Origin: Gammaproteobacteria bacterium
GTDB lineage: Bacteria; Pseudomonadota; Gammaproteobacteria; Poriferisulfidales; Poriferisulfidaceae
Assembly (NCBI GenBank): GCA_028819565.1
Contig: JAPPLD010000027.1
Coordinates: 80,802 to 144,801, forward strand
Direction: 5' to 3'
Length of the DNA stretch: 64,000 nucleotides
Part shown: piece after piece, positions 55,783 through 64,000 of the stretch
Position numbering within the stretch: position 1 is the first letter of the stretch
Layout of the letters: every line of letters starts with the position of its first letter
Translations under genes and position numbers: made by a program
Notes under the pieces: model-generated
Database searches by the model: none
What the model was told of the DNA's origin: nothing
The model's input: only the letters and a program-made list of their open reading frames with translations

Positions 55783-56493
55783 TCAGTCGCCAAGCAGGGC
55801 CAAGATCTCTGCCGGTGGGCGGTAGCCGCGGATCAGCGAACCGTCTGACAGGAAAATGGAGGGGGTCGACCGGATGTTGATCCGCTCGACCAGGTTCATG
55901 TGCTCCAGGACCGGGTTCGCACAGGTCTTCGGAGAGATTGACTCCCGGCGCTTGGCACGGGTCAGCGCATCCAAGGGATCATTGGAACACCAAACACTGA
56001 CCGACTTCCGATAGCTCTCGCTCCCCTCGCCGGCCCGCGGGTACAGCAGATAGCGGACTTCGATTCCGGCGTTGTTGAGCTCCTCGATATGCTCATGGAA
56101 TCTCTGGCAGTATGGGCAATCGATATCCGTGACCACGACGAGCGAGTGGCGGCGCGGCATGGTCGCCGGGAAGACCAGCATCTTATCCGTGCCATAGGCG
56201 TTCAACAGTCTCACCCGAATCTCGGCCCGGGAGATCTCTGTCAGATTGATCCGACTATCTACATCGATCAGATTGCCGTCCGTAATCAGGTGCTTCCCAT
56301 CACCCGTAATGTAGAAAATGTCCGCGCCGTACAACACTTCGTACAAGCCCGGCGATGGCGAAAGGCGGATTTGGTCCGGCGTGTGGCCCGGTATCAGCAG
56401 TTGCAGGCGTTCCCGGAGTTGCTCGCTGTTCGTTTCCGCGGAAGCTGCGGCCGCGAGCAGCAAAGTACCGAGCAACAGGATTCGCCTAGCCAC
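55783..56493 (-). CDS. dsbC: Thiol:disulfide interchange protein DsbC
   Basis: 236 residues from a GTG at 56493, which gives a clean signal peptide ([18 protein letters not shown]) and exactly the E. coli precursor length. Periplasmic disulfide isomerase: an N-terminal dimerisation domain, a linker, and a thioredoxin domain with [22 protein letters not shown] contains the cis-proline. An ATG at 56532 would add 13 residues inside xerD. It overlaps xerD by 8 bp. xerD-dsbC is a conserved order. Confidence 0.92.
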   Translation of the reverse strand: MARRILLLGTLLLAAAASAETNSEQLRERLQLLIPGHTPDQIRLSPSPGLYEVLYGADIFYITGDGKHLITDGNLIDVDSRINLTEISRAEIRVRLLNAYGTDKMLVFPATMPRRHSLVVVTDIDCPYCQRFHEHIEELNNAGIEVRYLLYPRAGEGSESYRKSVSVWCSNDPLDALTRAKRRESISPKTCANPVLEHMNLVERINIRSTPSIFLSDGSLIRGYRPPAEILALLGD

Positions 56494-57379
56494 GGGGGTG
56501 GTGAACCCGGTGCATGTCTTTGAGTTTGTCATGAGCAACGTGAGTATAGATTTGAGTCGTAGCGAGATCGCTATGGCCGAGCAGCATCTGCACCACCCGC
56601 AAGTCCGCCCCATGGTTGAGCAGGTGCGTGGCGAATGTGTGTCTCAGCGTGTGCGGCGTCAGCGGTTTGGTGATGCCGGCCTTCCGAGCTACTTGACGCA
56701 GCATCTGCCAGAAAGCCTGACGGGTCATCGCCCGGCCTTGGCGGGTGACGAACAGGTCCTCGGTCCGAGGGCGGTCTTTCAAGAACGCCGGCCGGGAATC
56801 CCGGAGGTAACGCTCCAGCCAATCGGTTGCGCACTCGCCGATCGGCACCAGTCGTTCCTTCATGCCCTTCCCCACCAATCGCAGGACTCCGGTTTTCATG
56901 TTGATCTGACCCTGTTTTAGGGTGACCAGTTCACTAACCCTGAGTCCGCAGGCATAAAGCAGTTCCAGCATGGCACGATCCCGCAATCCTTTAGGGGTGT
57001 CCGTGTTCGGCGTACTCAACAGGGTTTCGATTTCCTGCTCGCTCAGTACGGAGGGCAGGTATCGAGACGGCTTCGGGGTAATGACCTGCGTACAGGGATC
57101 GTCACTGCGCAGGGCATGCCGCTTCGCATAGCGGTAGAACAGCCGAATCGCCGACAGAATGCGTGCCACGCTGCTGGCCTGCATGCCCTTTTGGAGCCGG
57201 GAGGCCAGATACATCTGGATGTCGCCGCCATCCGCCGCGCGCAGGCTTGCGCCCTGTGCATTCAGCCATTTTGAAAACCCTGTTAAATCAGATCGATACG
57301 CCAGCATTGTCGAGCGCGCGAGTCCCTGCTCCGCCCAGCTGCTGTCAAGGAAAGCATCGATTGCATCGATGTCGGACAT
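56486..57379 (-). CDS. xerD: Site-specific tyrosine recombinase XerD
   Basis: 297-residue recombinase that resolves chromosome dimers at dif with XerC. The N-terminal SAM-like domain includes [14 protein letters not shown]; the catalytic residues are Arg in [12 protein letters not shown], His and Arg in [15 protein letters not shown], and the nucleophile Tyr in [13 protein letters not shown]. Length equals E. coli XerD (298). The start MSDIDAID at 57379 is chosen; the frame extends to 57583 but that part overlaps the RDD gene on the other strand. Confidence 0.95.
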   Translation of the reverse strand: MSDIDAIDAFLDSSWAEQGLARSTMLAYRSDLTGFSKWLNAQGASLRAADGGDIQMYLASRLQKGMQASSVARILSAIRLFYRYAKRHALRSDDPCTQVITPKPSRYLPSVLSEQEIETLLSTPNTDTPKGLRDRAMLELLYACGLRVSELVTLKQGQINMKTGVLRLVGKGMKERLVPIGECATDWLERYLRDSRPAFLKDRPRTEDLFVTRQGRAMTRQAFWQMLRQVARKAGITKPLTPHTLRHTFATHLLNHGADLRVVQMLLGHSDLATTQIYTHVAHDKLKDMHRVHHPRG

Positions 57380-57430
57380 GGTGCAGAAAGTATACAGCAG
57401 CGGGCGTGTTCGGTGTGCTACACTCGCCGC

Positions 57431-57847
57431 ATGCCGTCTGCGAACACCGTCGGCCTCTGGCGGCGATTGGGTTGCATCCTCTATGACCTTCTGGCGCTGG
57501 CCGCCATCTGGTGGGCCGCCAGCATCCCGTTCGCCATGCTGGACCTGTCTGTGCCCGGTTCCCCGGAGCGCATGCTGTATCAAGCCTACCTTTCCATCGT
57601 CGGGTTGGCTTATTTTGTCCTGTGCTGGCGTGCCCGCAGCGCCACAATCGGCATGCGTGCCTGGCGAGTCCGTATCGAGACCGTGGATGGCCAGAAGATC
57701 GGCTGGGGCGCTGCCGTGATTCGAGGTCTGGGCGCCGTCTTATCGTGGGCCTGCCTTGGGCTGGGATTCCTATGGAGCCTGTTCGGCGCGACGCGGCTCT
57801 GCTGGCACGACCAATGGAGCGCTACCCGGCTGGTTTCAGCGGAATGA
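57431..57847 (+). CDS. RDD family membrane protein
   Basis: 138 residues: the RDD signature is near the N-terminus ([20 protein letters not shown], Arg plus Asp in helix 1), followed by three or four transmembrane helices and the family segment [16 protein letters not shown]. It ends with [18 protein letters not shown], also typical (x-D-x-x-S-x-T). Function unknown; RDD proteins may transport or support envelope enzymes. It lies between xerD and lptG, a position seen in several gammaproteobacteria. Confidence 0.85.
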   Translation: MPSANTVGLWRRLGCILYDLLALAAIWWAASIPFAMLDLSVPGSPERMLYQAYLSIVGLAYFVLCWRARSATIGMRAWRVRIETVDGQKIGWGAAVIRGLGAVLSWACLGLGFLWSLFGATRLCWHDQWSATRLVSAE

Positions 57848-57869
57848 GACGGAGTTGAAGACCGGAGCT

Positions 57870-58976
57870 CTACGCCTTACCGGGAAGACCATCCAAGACT
57901 TGACGCGTATTCGTTTGCTGCGCCAGCAAAACCGCACAACCGAGCAGGAAAAGCAGAACCAGCGGCAGAAATGCCGCCAGCCAAGGCGGCAGGTCCATCA
58001 GCATTCCAAAGTGCCCGCCCACCCGGTTGAACAGGTAGATACCAATGCCACTGATCACGCCGATGAAGATGCGCTGCCCGAGTCCCCCGCCGCGGGACTG
58101 GGTGAAAGCAAACGAAACCGTCAGCAACAAGACCACCACACAAGCCAGAGGCGTGGCGAAGCGTTGCCACCAAGCGAACTGGTAGGGGCGCAGGTCCAGC
58201 TCTTCACCCTCGAAGTAGTCCAAGTAGCGATTCAGGCGTGTGATCGGCATCTCGTCGGCAGGCATCAGCATCGTGTCCAACACGTCGACATCCGGCAGAG
58301 CCACGTCGGTTCTTAGTGCATGCTCCTCACGAGTCACGCTCCCGTCCGGGTGGATTGCGCTTTCCCGGACGTCATACAGGATCCAGTGTCCCCCTACTAA
58401 ATGCGCGCTCTTTGCATGCAGGCTATGCTCCAAACTGCCGTCAGCGGCCAAGCGATACGCCAGCACTTGGGACAGGCGGTCGCGCCGATCCCCCCGCAGT
58501 ACGTGGAGGTAGTGGTCGCCTTTGCGAACCCATAACCCCTGCGTCTCTCCGACCGAGGCCCTCTTCTGCGGCTGCTGCCGAATGTCCCAAGCCAATTCCC
58601 CGCCCACCGGAGCAATCTTCTCTCCAATGAAAATGGTCACCAGTGCCAAGAGCAGGCCCACCGAGAGCAGCCTCCTGGACAGCCACCACACGCCCACTCC
58701 CGATGCGCGCAATGCCGTCATCTCATTGTCCGCGACCAGTTGACCCAGACTCAGCAGGCTGCCGATGAACACTGAAACCGGCAGCACTTCGTAGATGCGC
58801 TGCGGCATGGTCAGCACGATTACCCATAAAGCATCCGCAAACGAATAGCCTCCCGGACGCACTCGGCGCGCCTCGTCGATCAGGTCCACCAGGGTCAAGA
58901 TCGTTACCACGGCCAGCGCCACCAGCCCAATCCCGACCAGTACGCGCCAAACCAGGTGGCGAGTCAGGATACTCAT
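57870..58976 (-). CDS. lptG: LPS export permease LptG
   Basis: 368-residue inner-membrane subunit of the LptB2FG ABC transporter that extracts LPS and sends it to LptC. Six transmembrane helices: three N-terminal (first LVGIGLVALAVVTILTL) and three C-terminal (ATPLACVVVLLLTVSFAF onwards), with a periplasmic beta-jellyroll between. The first helix is preceded by LTRHLVWRV. The start MSILTRHLV at 58976 overlaps lptF by 4 bp (ATGA), the standard coupled lptFG pair. Confidence 0.95.
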   Translation of the reverse strand: MSILTRHLVWRVLVGIGLVALAVVTILTLVDLIDEARRVRPGGYSFADALWVIVLTMPQRIYEVLPVSVFIGSLLSLGQLVADNEMTALRASGVGVWWLSRRLLSVGLLLALVTIFIGEKIAPVGGELAWDIRQQPQKRASVGETQGLWVRKGDHYLHVLRGDRRDRLSQVLAYRLAADGSLEHSLHAKSAHLVGGHWILYDVRESAIHPDGSVTREEHALRTDVALPDVDVLDTMLMPADEMPITRLNRYLDYFEGEELDLRPYQFAWWQRFATPLACVVVLLLTVSFAFTQSRGGGLGQRIFIGVISGIGIYLFNRVGGHFGMLMDLPPWLAAFLPLVLLFLLGCAVLLAQQTNTRQVLDGLPGKA

Positions 58977-60313
58977 GTCCGACCCCGCCGGGCTTGTCGG
59001 TACAACAGGAAGATTCCCGCAGCCATCAGCACATGCACCCACCAGACGCCAGCCCAGGCAGGCCAATTCCCGCCCCGCACCTGGCTGGTCGCCAGCAACT
59101 GGAACTGCGCATAGACCAGGTAGATGGCGATTGCGTAGACGGCACGGGCGTACTTCCCTTCCCGGACCGAACTGCGCGAAAGCGGGACGGCGAGCGCTAG
59201 CATCAGGAGCAGCGAGATCGGCAGGGACCACCGCCATTGCAATTCCGCGTGAGCTGCCGCAGAACCGTCCTCCCACAGCTGCTCCGGCGTCATGTATTTG
59301 GTATGTGTCCAGACGTTGGGCGGCGGCGCCATGCTGACCCGCAGCAGATGCCGGTCGAATTTCATGGTCTGGAAGTCCGCATCGCCCGGCCAGCCGCTAT
59401 GCCAGCGGCCATCCTCGAAATCCAGCACGTAGACACCATTTTCCTGGTCCCGGGCCCGGGTGGCCCGGGCTGCGGTTTCAATATGAACCTGCTGTGATTC
59501 CGCATCGTAGCTGGCGAAAAACACGTCTTCCGCAACCTGTCCTTTCGTCCGGCTTGCGTACAGCGCCCAACGTCCGTTTCGGGTCTGCATGAATCGGCCT
59601 TCCTGCATCAGGTCCAGCCCTGCCTCCAGACGGGCCTGATGATGGGCCAGCTCCGCTTCGAGCGACAGCCTGGGCGCGACATACAGGCTCATCACCCCCA
59701 GCATGACGGCCAAGGGAATACCGACCAATGCCATGGGCAGCAGCAAGCGGGTGTCGGAGTAGCCGCAGGAATGTAGTGCCGTCACCTCGGCGTCCCGATG
59801 TAGGCGGCCAAGCGCCAGCACCGACGACAGGAGCATCAGGAATGGCAGCATGTGGACAAAGTAGGCGAGAAGCTTGTTGAACAGGAGTTCGTAGACGATG
59901 CCCGTAGAGAACTTGCCTTCGGTCAGGTAGCCGAGTTGCTGCATGAAGAGTTTGCTGGCGATCAGCAGCAACAGGACCACGGTGACGGCAAATGCAGCCC
60001 GCAAAAGCTCATGCACCAGGTAGCGGTCCAAAATTGAAAGGCGCAATCCGGATATGCCAACCGTACGGAAATCGAAACCGGATAGGCCCGACGCCAGCGT
60101 GTCGCATGCCTTGCCAGCAGCCTGTCCGAGATGCAGGAGCAGTGACAGCAGCCTGCCCATGCCGCGCAGGATCCCACGGCTCAACCGAAGATCCAGGTCG
60201 GCGATGCGGCGGTCCAGCGACGACAGATGTCGATCCAAGTCGGACAGACCTTGGCTCAGGCGGCTTTTCAAAGAGGTGGAAAGGCGCAGTTTGATAGAAT
60301 TTGCTTTCTTCAC
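58973..60313 (-). CDS. lptF: LPS export permease LptF with an N-terminal coiled-coil extension
   Basis: 446 residues; LptF is usually about 365. The ordinary LptF part begins near residue 93 with LSILDRYLVHELLRAAF, followed by six transmembrane helices and a periplasmic domain. Ahead of it lie about 90 extra residues with a clear heptad pattern (LSDLDRHLSSLDRRIADLDL, residues 23-42), continuing as LSRGILRGMGRLLSLLLHL. The start at 60313 is only 22 bp from the divergent pepA ATG. If the extension were untranslated, LptF would start at a TTG near the first conserved helix. The regular heptads argue for translation. Confidence 0.85.
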   Translation of the reverse strand: MKKANSIKLRLSTSLKSRLSQGLSDLDRHLSSLDRRIADLDLRLSRGILRGMGRLLSLLLHLGQAAGKACDTLASGLSGFDFRTVGISGLRLSILDRYLVHELLRAAFAVTVVLLLLIASKLFMQQLGYLTEGKFSTGIVYELLFNKLLAYFVHMLPFLMLLSSVLALGRLHRDAEVTALHSCGYSDTRLLLPMALVGIPLAVMLGVMSLYVAPRLSLEAELAHHQARLEAGLDLMQEGRFMQTRNGRWALYASRTKGQVAEDVFFASYDAESQQVHIETAARATRARDQENGVYVLDFEDGRWHSGWPGDADFQTMKFDRHLLRVSMAPPPNVWTHTKYMTPEQLWEDGSAAAHAELQWRWSLPISLLLMLALAVPLSRSSVREGKYARAVYAIAIYLVYAQFQLLATSQVRGGNWPAWAGVWWVHVLMAAGIFLLYRQARRGRT

Positions 60314-60335
60314 ACGTGGCCTCTAGGTTCTCTCC

Positions 60336-61829
60336 ATGAAGTATTCCGTCGTCACCGCCTCACCCGCGGAAATCGCTTGCGACTGCCTGGTAGTGGGCAT
60401 CTACGAAAACGGCCAGATGACTCCCGGCGCCCGAACCGTGGACCGGATCACGGGCGGGGCGGTCAGTGACCTCCTCTCCCAGCAGGATGCAGCCGGCAAG
60501 GCCGAAACTCTCAACGCATTGTATCGCCCCGCCGGGCTGAAGGTTTCGCGCGTGTTGGTGGCCGGTTTCGGCGAATCCGGCAAGGTCGGGGAAAACGATT
60601 TCCTTAAGACGATGCGCCAAGTCGCTCGGATCCTGCACAAAGACTCCACGGTCGCGGCAACCCTCGCCAGCGGCGAAGTTAGGGTCGCCGGCAGGAATGC
60701 CCAATGGAATGCGCGCCAAACCGCATTGATCCTGGAGAACGCGGCCTACGTCTTCCAAGAGACCAAGCCCTCCGCCAAGCCTCCGGCCACGCCTTTGGAA
60801 TCCGTTACGATCACGGCCTCCACGGCGGGCCGGGCCGGGGTCCGCAAGGCGGTGGATCAAGGTGTGGCGATTGCGTCTGGAATGATCTGGACCCGGCAAC
60901 TCGGCGACTTGCCGCCCAACCTCTGCACACCGAGTTACCTGGCTCGCCAAGCCCGCTCGCTGATTCGCGAAGATTCACGCTTTTCCGTCAAGTCATTCGG
61001 TCGCCGTGAACTTGAAAAACGCAATATGGGCGCATTCCTCGCCGTGGCGCAGGGCAGCCCGGAAGAACCGCAGTTAATCGTCATCGAATACCGCGGCAGG
61101 GCCCGCACCAAGGCTCCGATTGCGCTGGTCGGGAAAGGCGTGACGTTCGACACGGGAGGGATTTCCATCAAGCCCAGTTCCGCGATGGACGAAATGAAGT
61201 TCGACATGTGCGGTGCCGGCAGCGTGCTCGGCACGCTCAAGGCGGCAGCGGCACTGAATCTGCCCCAGCATCTGGTCGGCATCATCCCGGCAACCGAGAA
61301 CATGCCGGGCGGACGGGCCACCCGACCCGGCGACGTGGTCACTACTGCCTCCGGCCAGACCGTGGAAATCCTGAACACCGATGCCGAAGGCCGCCTGATT
61401 CTGTGCGACGCTCTCGATTACGCCCTCAGCTTCAAGCCCCGCCTGATCATCGACATCGCCACCCTGACCGGCGCCTGCCTGCACGCACTGGGCAAGCATG
61501 CCTCGGGGCTGTTCACGTACCAGAATTCGGTCGAGCGCGCGCTGGTCGCCGCCGGGCGCGAAAGTTGGGACCGGGTCTGGCCGCTTCCGCTATGGGACGA
61601 CTACCAGCCTGAACTGGACAGCAATTTCGCCGACATCGCGAACATCGGGGAGCGCTACGCGGGCGCCACCACCGCCGCCTGCTTCCTGTCGCGCTTCGTC
61701 GGCGACACGCCGTGGGCGCATCTCGACATCGCCGGAACCGCCTGGAATACGGGCAAGAGCAAGGGGGCGACCGGACGGCCGGTGCCGTTGTTGACGCACT
61801 TCCTGATGAAGGACGCCCAAAAATCCTGA
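60336..61829 (+). CDS. pepA: Cytosol aminopeptidase (leucyl aminopeptidase)
   Basis: 497-residue dizinc M17 peptidase that removes N-terminal amino acids; in E. coli it also assists XerCD recombination and pyrimidine regulation. Metal ligands are visible in LVGKGVTFDTGGISIKPS (Lys, Asp) and the signature NTDAEGRLILCDAL. Arginine in NTDAEGRL is conserved. It is divergent from lptF with 22 bp between starts and followed after 4 bp by holC; pepA-holC-valS is conserved. Confidence 0.96.
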   Translation: MKYSVVTASPAEIACDCLVVGIYENGQMTPGARTVDRITGGAVSDLLSQQDAAGKAETLNALYRPAGLKVSRVLVAGFGESGKVGENDFLKTMRQVARILHKDSTVAATLASGEVRVAGRNAQWNARQTALILENAAYVFQETKPSAKPPATPLESVTITASTAGRAGVRKAVDQGVAIASGMIWTRQLGDLPPNLCTPSYLARQARSLIREDSRFSVKSFGRRELEKRNMGAFLAVAQGSPEEPQLIVIEYRGRARTKAPIALVGKGVTFDTGGISIKPSSAMDEMKFDMCGAGSVLGTLKAAAALNLPQHLVGIIPATENMPGGRATRPGDVVTTASGQTVEILNTDAEGRLILCDALDYALSFKPRLIIDIATLTGACLHALGKHASGLFTYQNSVERALVAAGRESWDRVWPLPLWDDYQPELDSNFADIANIGERYAGATTAACFLSRFVGDTPWAHLDIAGTAWNTGKSKGATGRPVPLLTHFLMKDAQKS

Positions 61830-61833
61830 ACCG

Positions 61834-62250
61834 ATGGAGAACGTCCACTTCTACGTCATCAAGCGAGGCCACCGCGAGCGGATCGTCTGCCAGATCGCGG
61901 AGAAGGCCGTGGCCCAGGGTCATCACGTGCACGTGCGGGTCCCGGACATGCAGGCCGCTGAATCGCTGAATACCCAGATGTGGACCTTCCGCGACCAGAG
62001 TTTTCTTGCGCACAGCCTCGGACAAAGCCCAAGCCCGCACGTCCGGGTCACCATCCATGACGCTTGGCTGCCGCAGGAGCGGGATGTCCTGATCAATCTG
62101 GCCGACGATATGCCGGAAGAATATGAATCGTTCAACCGAGTCGCCGAAGTCGTGGGACCGGATGACGTCACCAAGAACCATGGCCGCGCGCGCTTCCGCC
62201 AGTACCGGGAACTCGGCTTTGAGCCGGAGCTCCACGAGATCGTGAAATAG
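61834..62250 (+). CDS. holC: DNA polymerase III chi subunit
   Basis: 138-residue clamp-loader accessory that links the gamma complex to SSB via psi. The sequence begins [20 protein letters not shown] and contains [13 protein letters not shown] (near residue 50) and [17 protein letters not shown], both typical of HolC. It lies 4 bp after pepA and 41 bp before valS. Confidence 0.93.
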   Translation: MENVHFYVIKRGHRERIVCQIAEKAVAQGHHVHVRVPDMQAAESLNTQMWTFRDQSFLAHSLGQSPSPHVRVTIHDAWLPQERDVLINLADDMPEEYESFNRVAEVVGPDDVTKNHGRARFRQYRELGFEPELHEIVK

Positions 62251-62291
62251 GGCGGCCGCGCCCTCCCGCTCCCCTCCGGGCGGCCCGACAA

Positions 62292-64000
62292 ATGGACAAG
62301 AGTTACGACCCCGAACGGATCGAAGCTTTCTGGCGGCAACGCTGGGAAGAAAGCGGTGCGTTTGCACCCGATGCCGAGGGCGAGCCCTTCTGCATCATGA
62401 TCCCGCCTCCGAACGTGACCGGGACCCTGCACATGGGTCACGCGTTTCAGGACACCCTGATGGACATCCTGACCCGTTGGCGGCGCATGCAGAGTCGTGC
62501 CGCCCTGTGGCAGCCAGGAACCGACCACGCCGGCATCGCCACACAGATGGTGGTCGAACGCAAACTGGAACGCGAAGGCCGGACGCGCCGGGAACTGGGC
62601 CGGGACGCCTTCATCGAGGAAGTCTGGACCTGGAAGCGCGAATCCGGCGGCCACATTACCCGGCAGCTTCGCCGGATGGGCGCGTCGGTTGACTGGTCCC
62701 GCGAACGGTTCACCATGGACGAGGGCTTGTCCGAGGCGGTTCGCGAAGTGTTCGTGCAGCTGCACGAACAGGATCTGGTCTACCGCGGCAAGCGCCTGGT
62801 CAATTGGGATCCGGTGCTGCGCACCGCCCTGTCGGATCTCGAGGTGGTTGCTTCCGAGGAACAGGGATACCTGTGGCACCTGCGCTACCCCATCGTCGAT
62901 TCCGACGAAGCACTGGTGGTCGCCACCACCCGCCCGGAAACCATGCTGGGCGACACCGCGGTCGCGGTGCATCCCGATGACCCCCGCTATCGGGAATGGA
63001 TTGGGAAATCCGTCCGACTGCCGCTGGCCGGGCGCGACATCCCGATCTTGGCGGACGATTACGTCGATCCGGAGTTCGGTTCCGGCTGCGTGAAGATCAC
63101 ACCGGCGCACGACTTCAACGACTACCAGGTGGGACTGCGCCACGACCTGCCGCTGGTCAACATCTTCACCGACACCGCGCACCTCGGCGAGGGCGCGCCC
63201 GAAGCGTACCGGGGCCTGAGCCGGGAGCAGGCGCGCGAACAGATCCTGAATGACCTGGAGGCGCAGGGCCTGCTGGAACGTACCGAGGAACATGCCCTGA
63301 CCATTCCCCGCGGCGACCGCAGCGGTGCCGTGGTCGAGCCCTATCTGACCGACCAGTGGTACGTCCGCGCTGGTCCGCTGGCCGAAAAAGCGCTGGCGGC
63401 AGTCCGCGATGGCCGCATCCGCTTCGTGCCGGAGAACTGGAGCAAGACTTACTACGACTGGATGGAAAACATCGAGGACTGGTGCATCAGCCGCCAGTTA
63501 TGGTGGGGACACCGCATCCCTGCCTGGTATGACGCCGATGGCACACCTCACGTGGGGCGCGACGAGCAGGAGGTCCGGGAGAAGTACGGGATTCCAGCTG
63601 ACGCGCCGCTGCGCCAGGACGAGGACGTGCTGGACACCTGGTTCTCCTCCGCGCTTTGGCCGTTCTCCACGCTCGGCTGGCCCCGGAAGGGTGCAGCGCT
63701 GGAGCGCTTCTACCCCACCGATGTTCTGGTCACGGGTTTCGACATCATCTTCTTCTGGGTTGCGCGAATGATCATGATGGGGCTGCACTTCATGGAGGAT
63801 GTTCCATTCCGCGACGTCTACGTGCACGGCCTGGTGCGCGACGCCCACGGCCAGAAGATGTCGAAATCCAAGGGCAACACCATCGACCCGATCGACGTCA
63901 TCGACGGCATCGACCTGGAAGCGCTGGTCAAGAAGCGCGTCGAGGACCTGATGGACCCGAAGCAGGCCGGTTCGATCGAGCGGGTGACCCGCCAGGAATT
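62292..64000 (+). CDS. valS: Valine--tRNA ligase, N-terminal part
   Basis: The first 569 codons; the gene continues past the window end. Class I synthetase that charges tRNA-Val and edits threonyl-tRNA-Val. HIGH appears as [12 protein letters not shown] near residue 41 and the second signature is [11 protein letters not shown] around residue 520. The editing domain (CP1) includes [16 protein letters not shown] and [13 protein letters not shown]. It starts [18 protein letters not shown] at 62292, 41 bp after holC, the usual pepA-holC-valS order. Confidence 0.97.
   Translation, partial: MDKSYDPERIEAFWRQRWEESGAFAPDAEGEPFCIMIPPPNVTGTLHMGHAFQDTLMDILTRWRRMQSRAALWQPGTDHAGIATQMVVERKLEREGRTRRELGRDAFIEEVWTWKRESGGHITRQLRRMGASVDWSRERFTMDEGLSEAVREVFVQLHEQDLVYRGKRLVNWDPVLRTALSDLEVVASEEQGYLWHLRYPIVDSDEALVVATTRPETMLGDTAVAVHPDDPRYREWIGKSVRLPLAGRDIPILADDYVDPEFGSGCVKITPAHDFNDYQVGLRHDLPLVNIFTDTAHLGEGAPEAYRGLSREQAREQILNDLEAQGLLERTEEHALTIPRGDRSGAVVEPYLTDQWYVRAGPLAEKALAAVRDGRIRFVPENWSKTYYDWMENIEDWCISRQLWWGHRIPAWYDADGTPHVGRDEQEVREKYGIPADAPLRQDEDVLDTWFSSALWPFSTLGWPRKGAALERFYPTDVLVTGFDIIFFWVARMIMMGLHFMEDVPFRDVYVHGLVRDAHGQKMSKSKGNTIDPIDVIDGIDLEALVKKRVEDLMDPKQAGSIERVTRQE

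Overview
The window reads as about 64 kb of chromosome from a moderately GC-rich gammaproteobacterium. Three gene orders point there: leuC-leuD-leuB-asd-fimV-truA-trpF-trpB-trpA-accD-folC-dedD-cvpA-purF, lptF/lptG opposite pepA-holC-valS, and amgK-murU. DsbC, LpxH, LptF/G and a ZnuD-like TonB receptor show an outer membrane with LPS. The species is not identifiable by eye. Most genes are housekeeping, densely packed and often joined by 1 to 14 bp overlaps.

Layout. 1-1.0 kb: end of an isopropylmalate/isocitrate dehydrogenase-family gene and an isochorismatase-like hydrolase. 1.1-6.0 kb: glnS, then on the minus strand gloB and an unusual ferredoxin / glutathione-transferase / flavin reductase / small membrane protein set. 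6.0-9.1 kb: rpsO-pnp followed by two extra tandem free-standing S1-domain ORFs. 9.1-11.6 kb: a His/Asp/Glu-rich zinc-type TonB receptor with a convincing Zur box. 11.7-16.4 kb: rpmF, plsX, fabH, uvrC, pgsA. 16.6-20.2 kb: an MNT/HEPN toxin-antitoxin pair, amgK-murU (peptidoglycan recycling) and a RelBE-type pair. 20.3-31.4 kb: one long coupled block of leucine, aspartate-family, tryptophan and fatty-acid/folate genes. 31.5-33.9 kb: an AbiE-like pair and an orphan BrnA-like antitoxin, inserted between folC and dedD. 34.0-38.5 kb: dedD, cvpA, purF, an L,D-transpeptidase and a glycerate kinase.

38.6-46.1 kb is the most unusual part: a degenerate CysN fused to APS kinase, a PAPS-type sulfotransferase, and a cytochrome P450 carrying an N-terminal GPP34 (Golgi phosphoprotein 3-like) domain. 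Two FGE-fold proteins without the FGE cysteines lie opposite them. I infer a pathway that makes PAPS locally, then sulfates and oxidises a membrane-associated, perhaps isoprenoid, molecule. The pairing recalls mycobacterial stf3/cyp128 (sulfomenaquinone), but the domain architecture here is different.

46.1-51.7 kb: lpxH, ftsH, glmM, tpiA, secG and tRNA-Leu(GAG). 51.7-55.8 kb: an AT-richer gene of unknown function beside the tRNA, and a large solitary AddA-like helicase-nuclease. 55.8-64 kb: dsbC, xerD, an RDD protein, lptG, lptF (with a coiled-coil N-terminal extension), pepA, holC and the start of valS. No CRISPR array, rRNA, transposase or prophage was seen. No gene-free stretch exceeds 300 bases; the longest gaps (about 165-280 bp) are upstream of glnS, rpmF, amgK, dedD and the sulfation genes.
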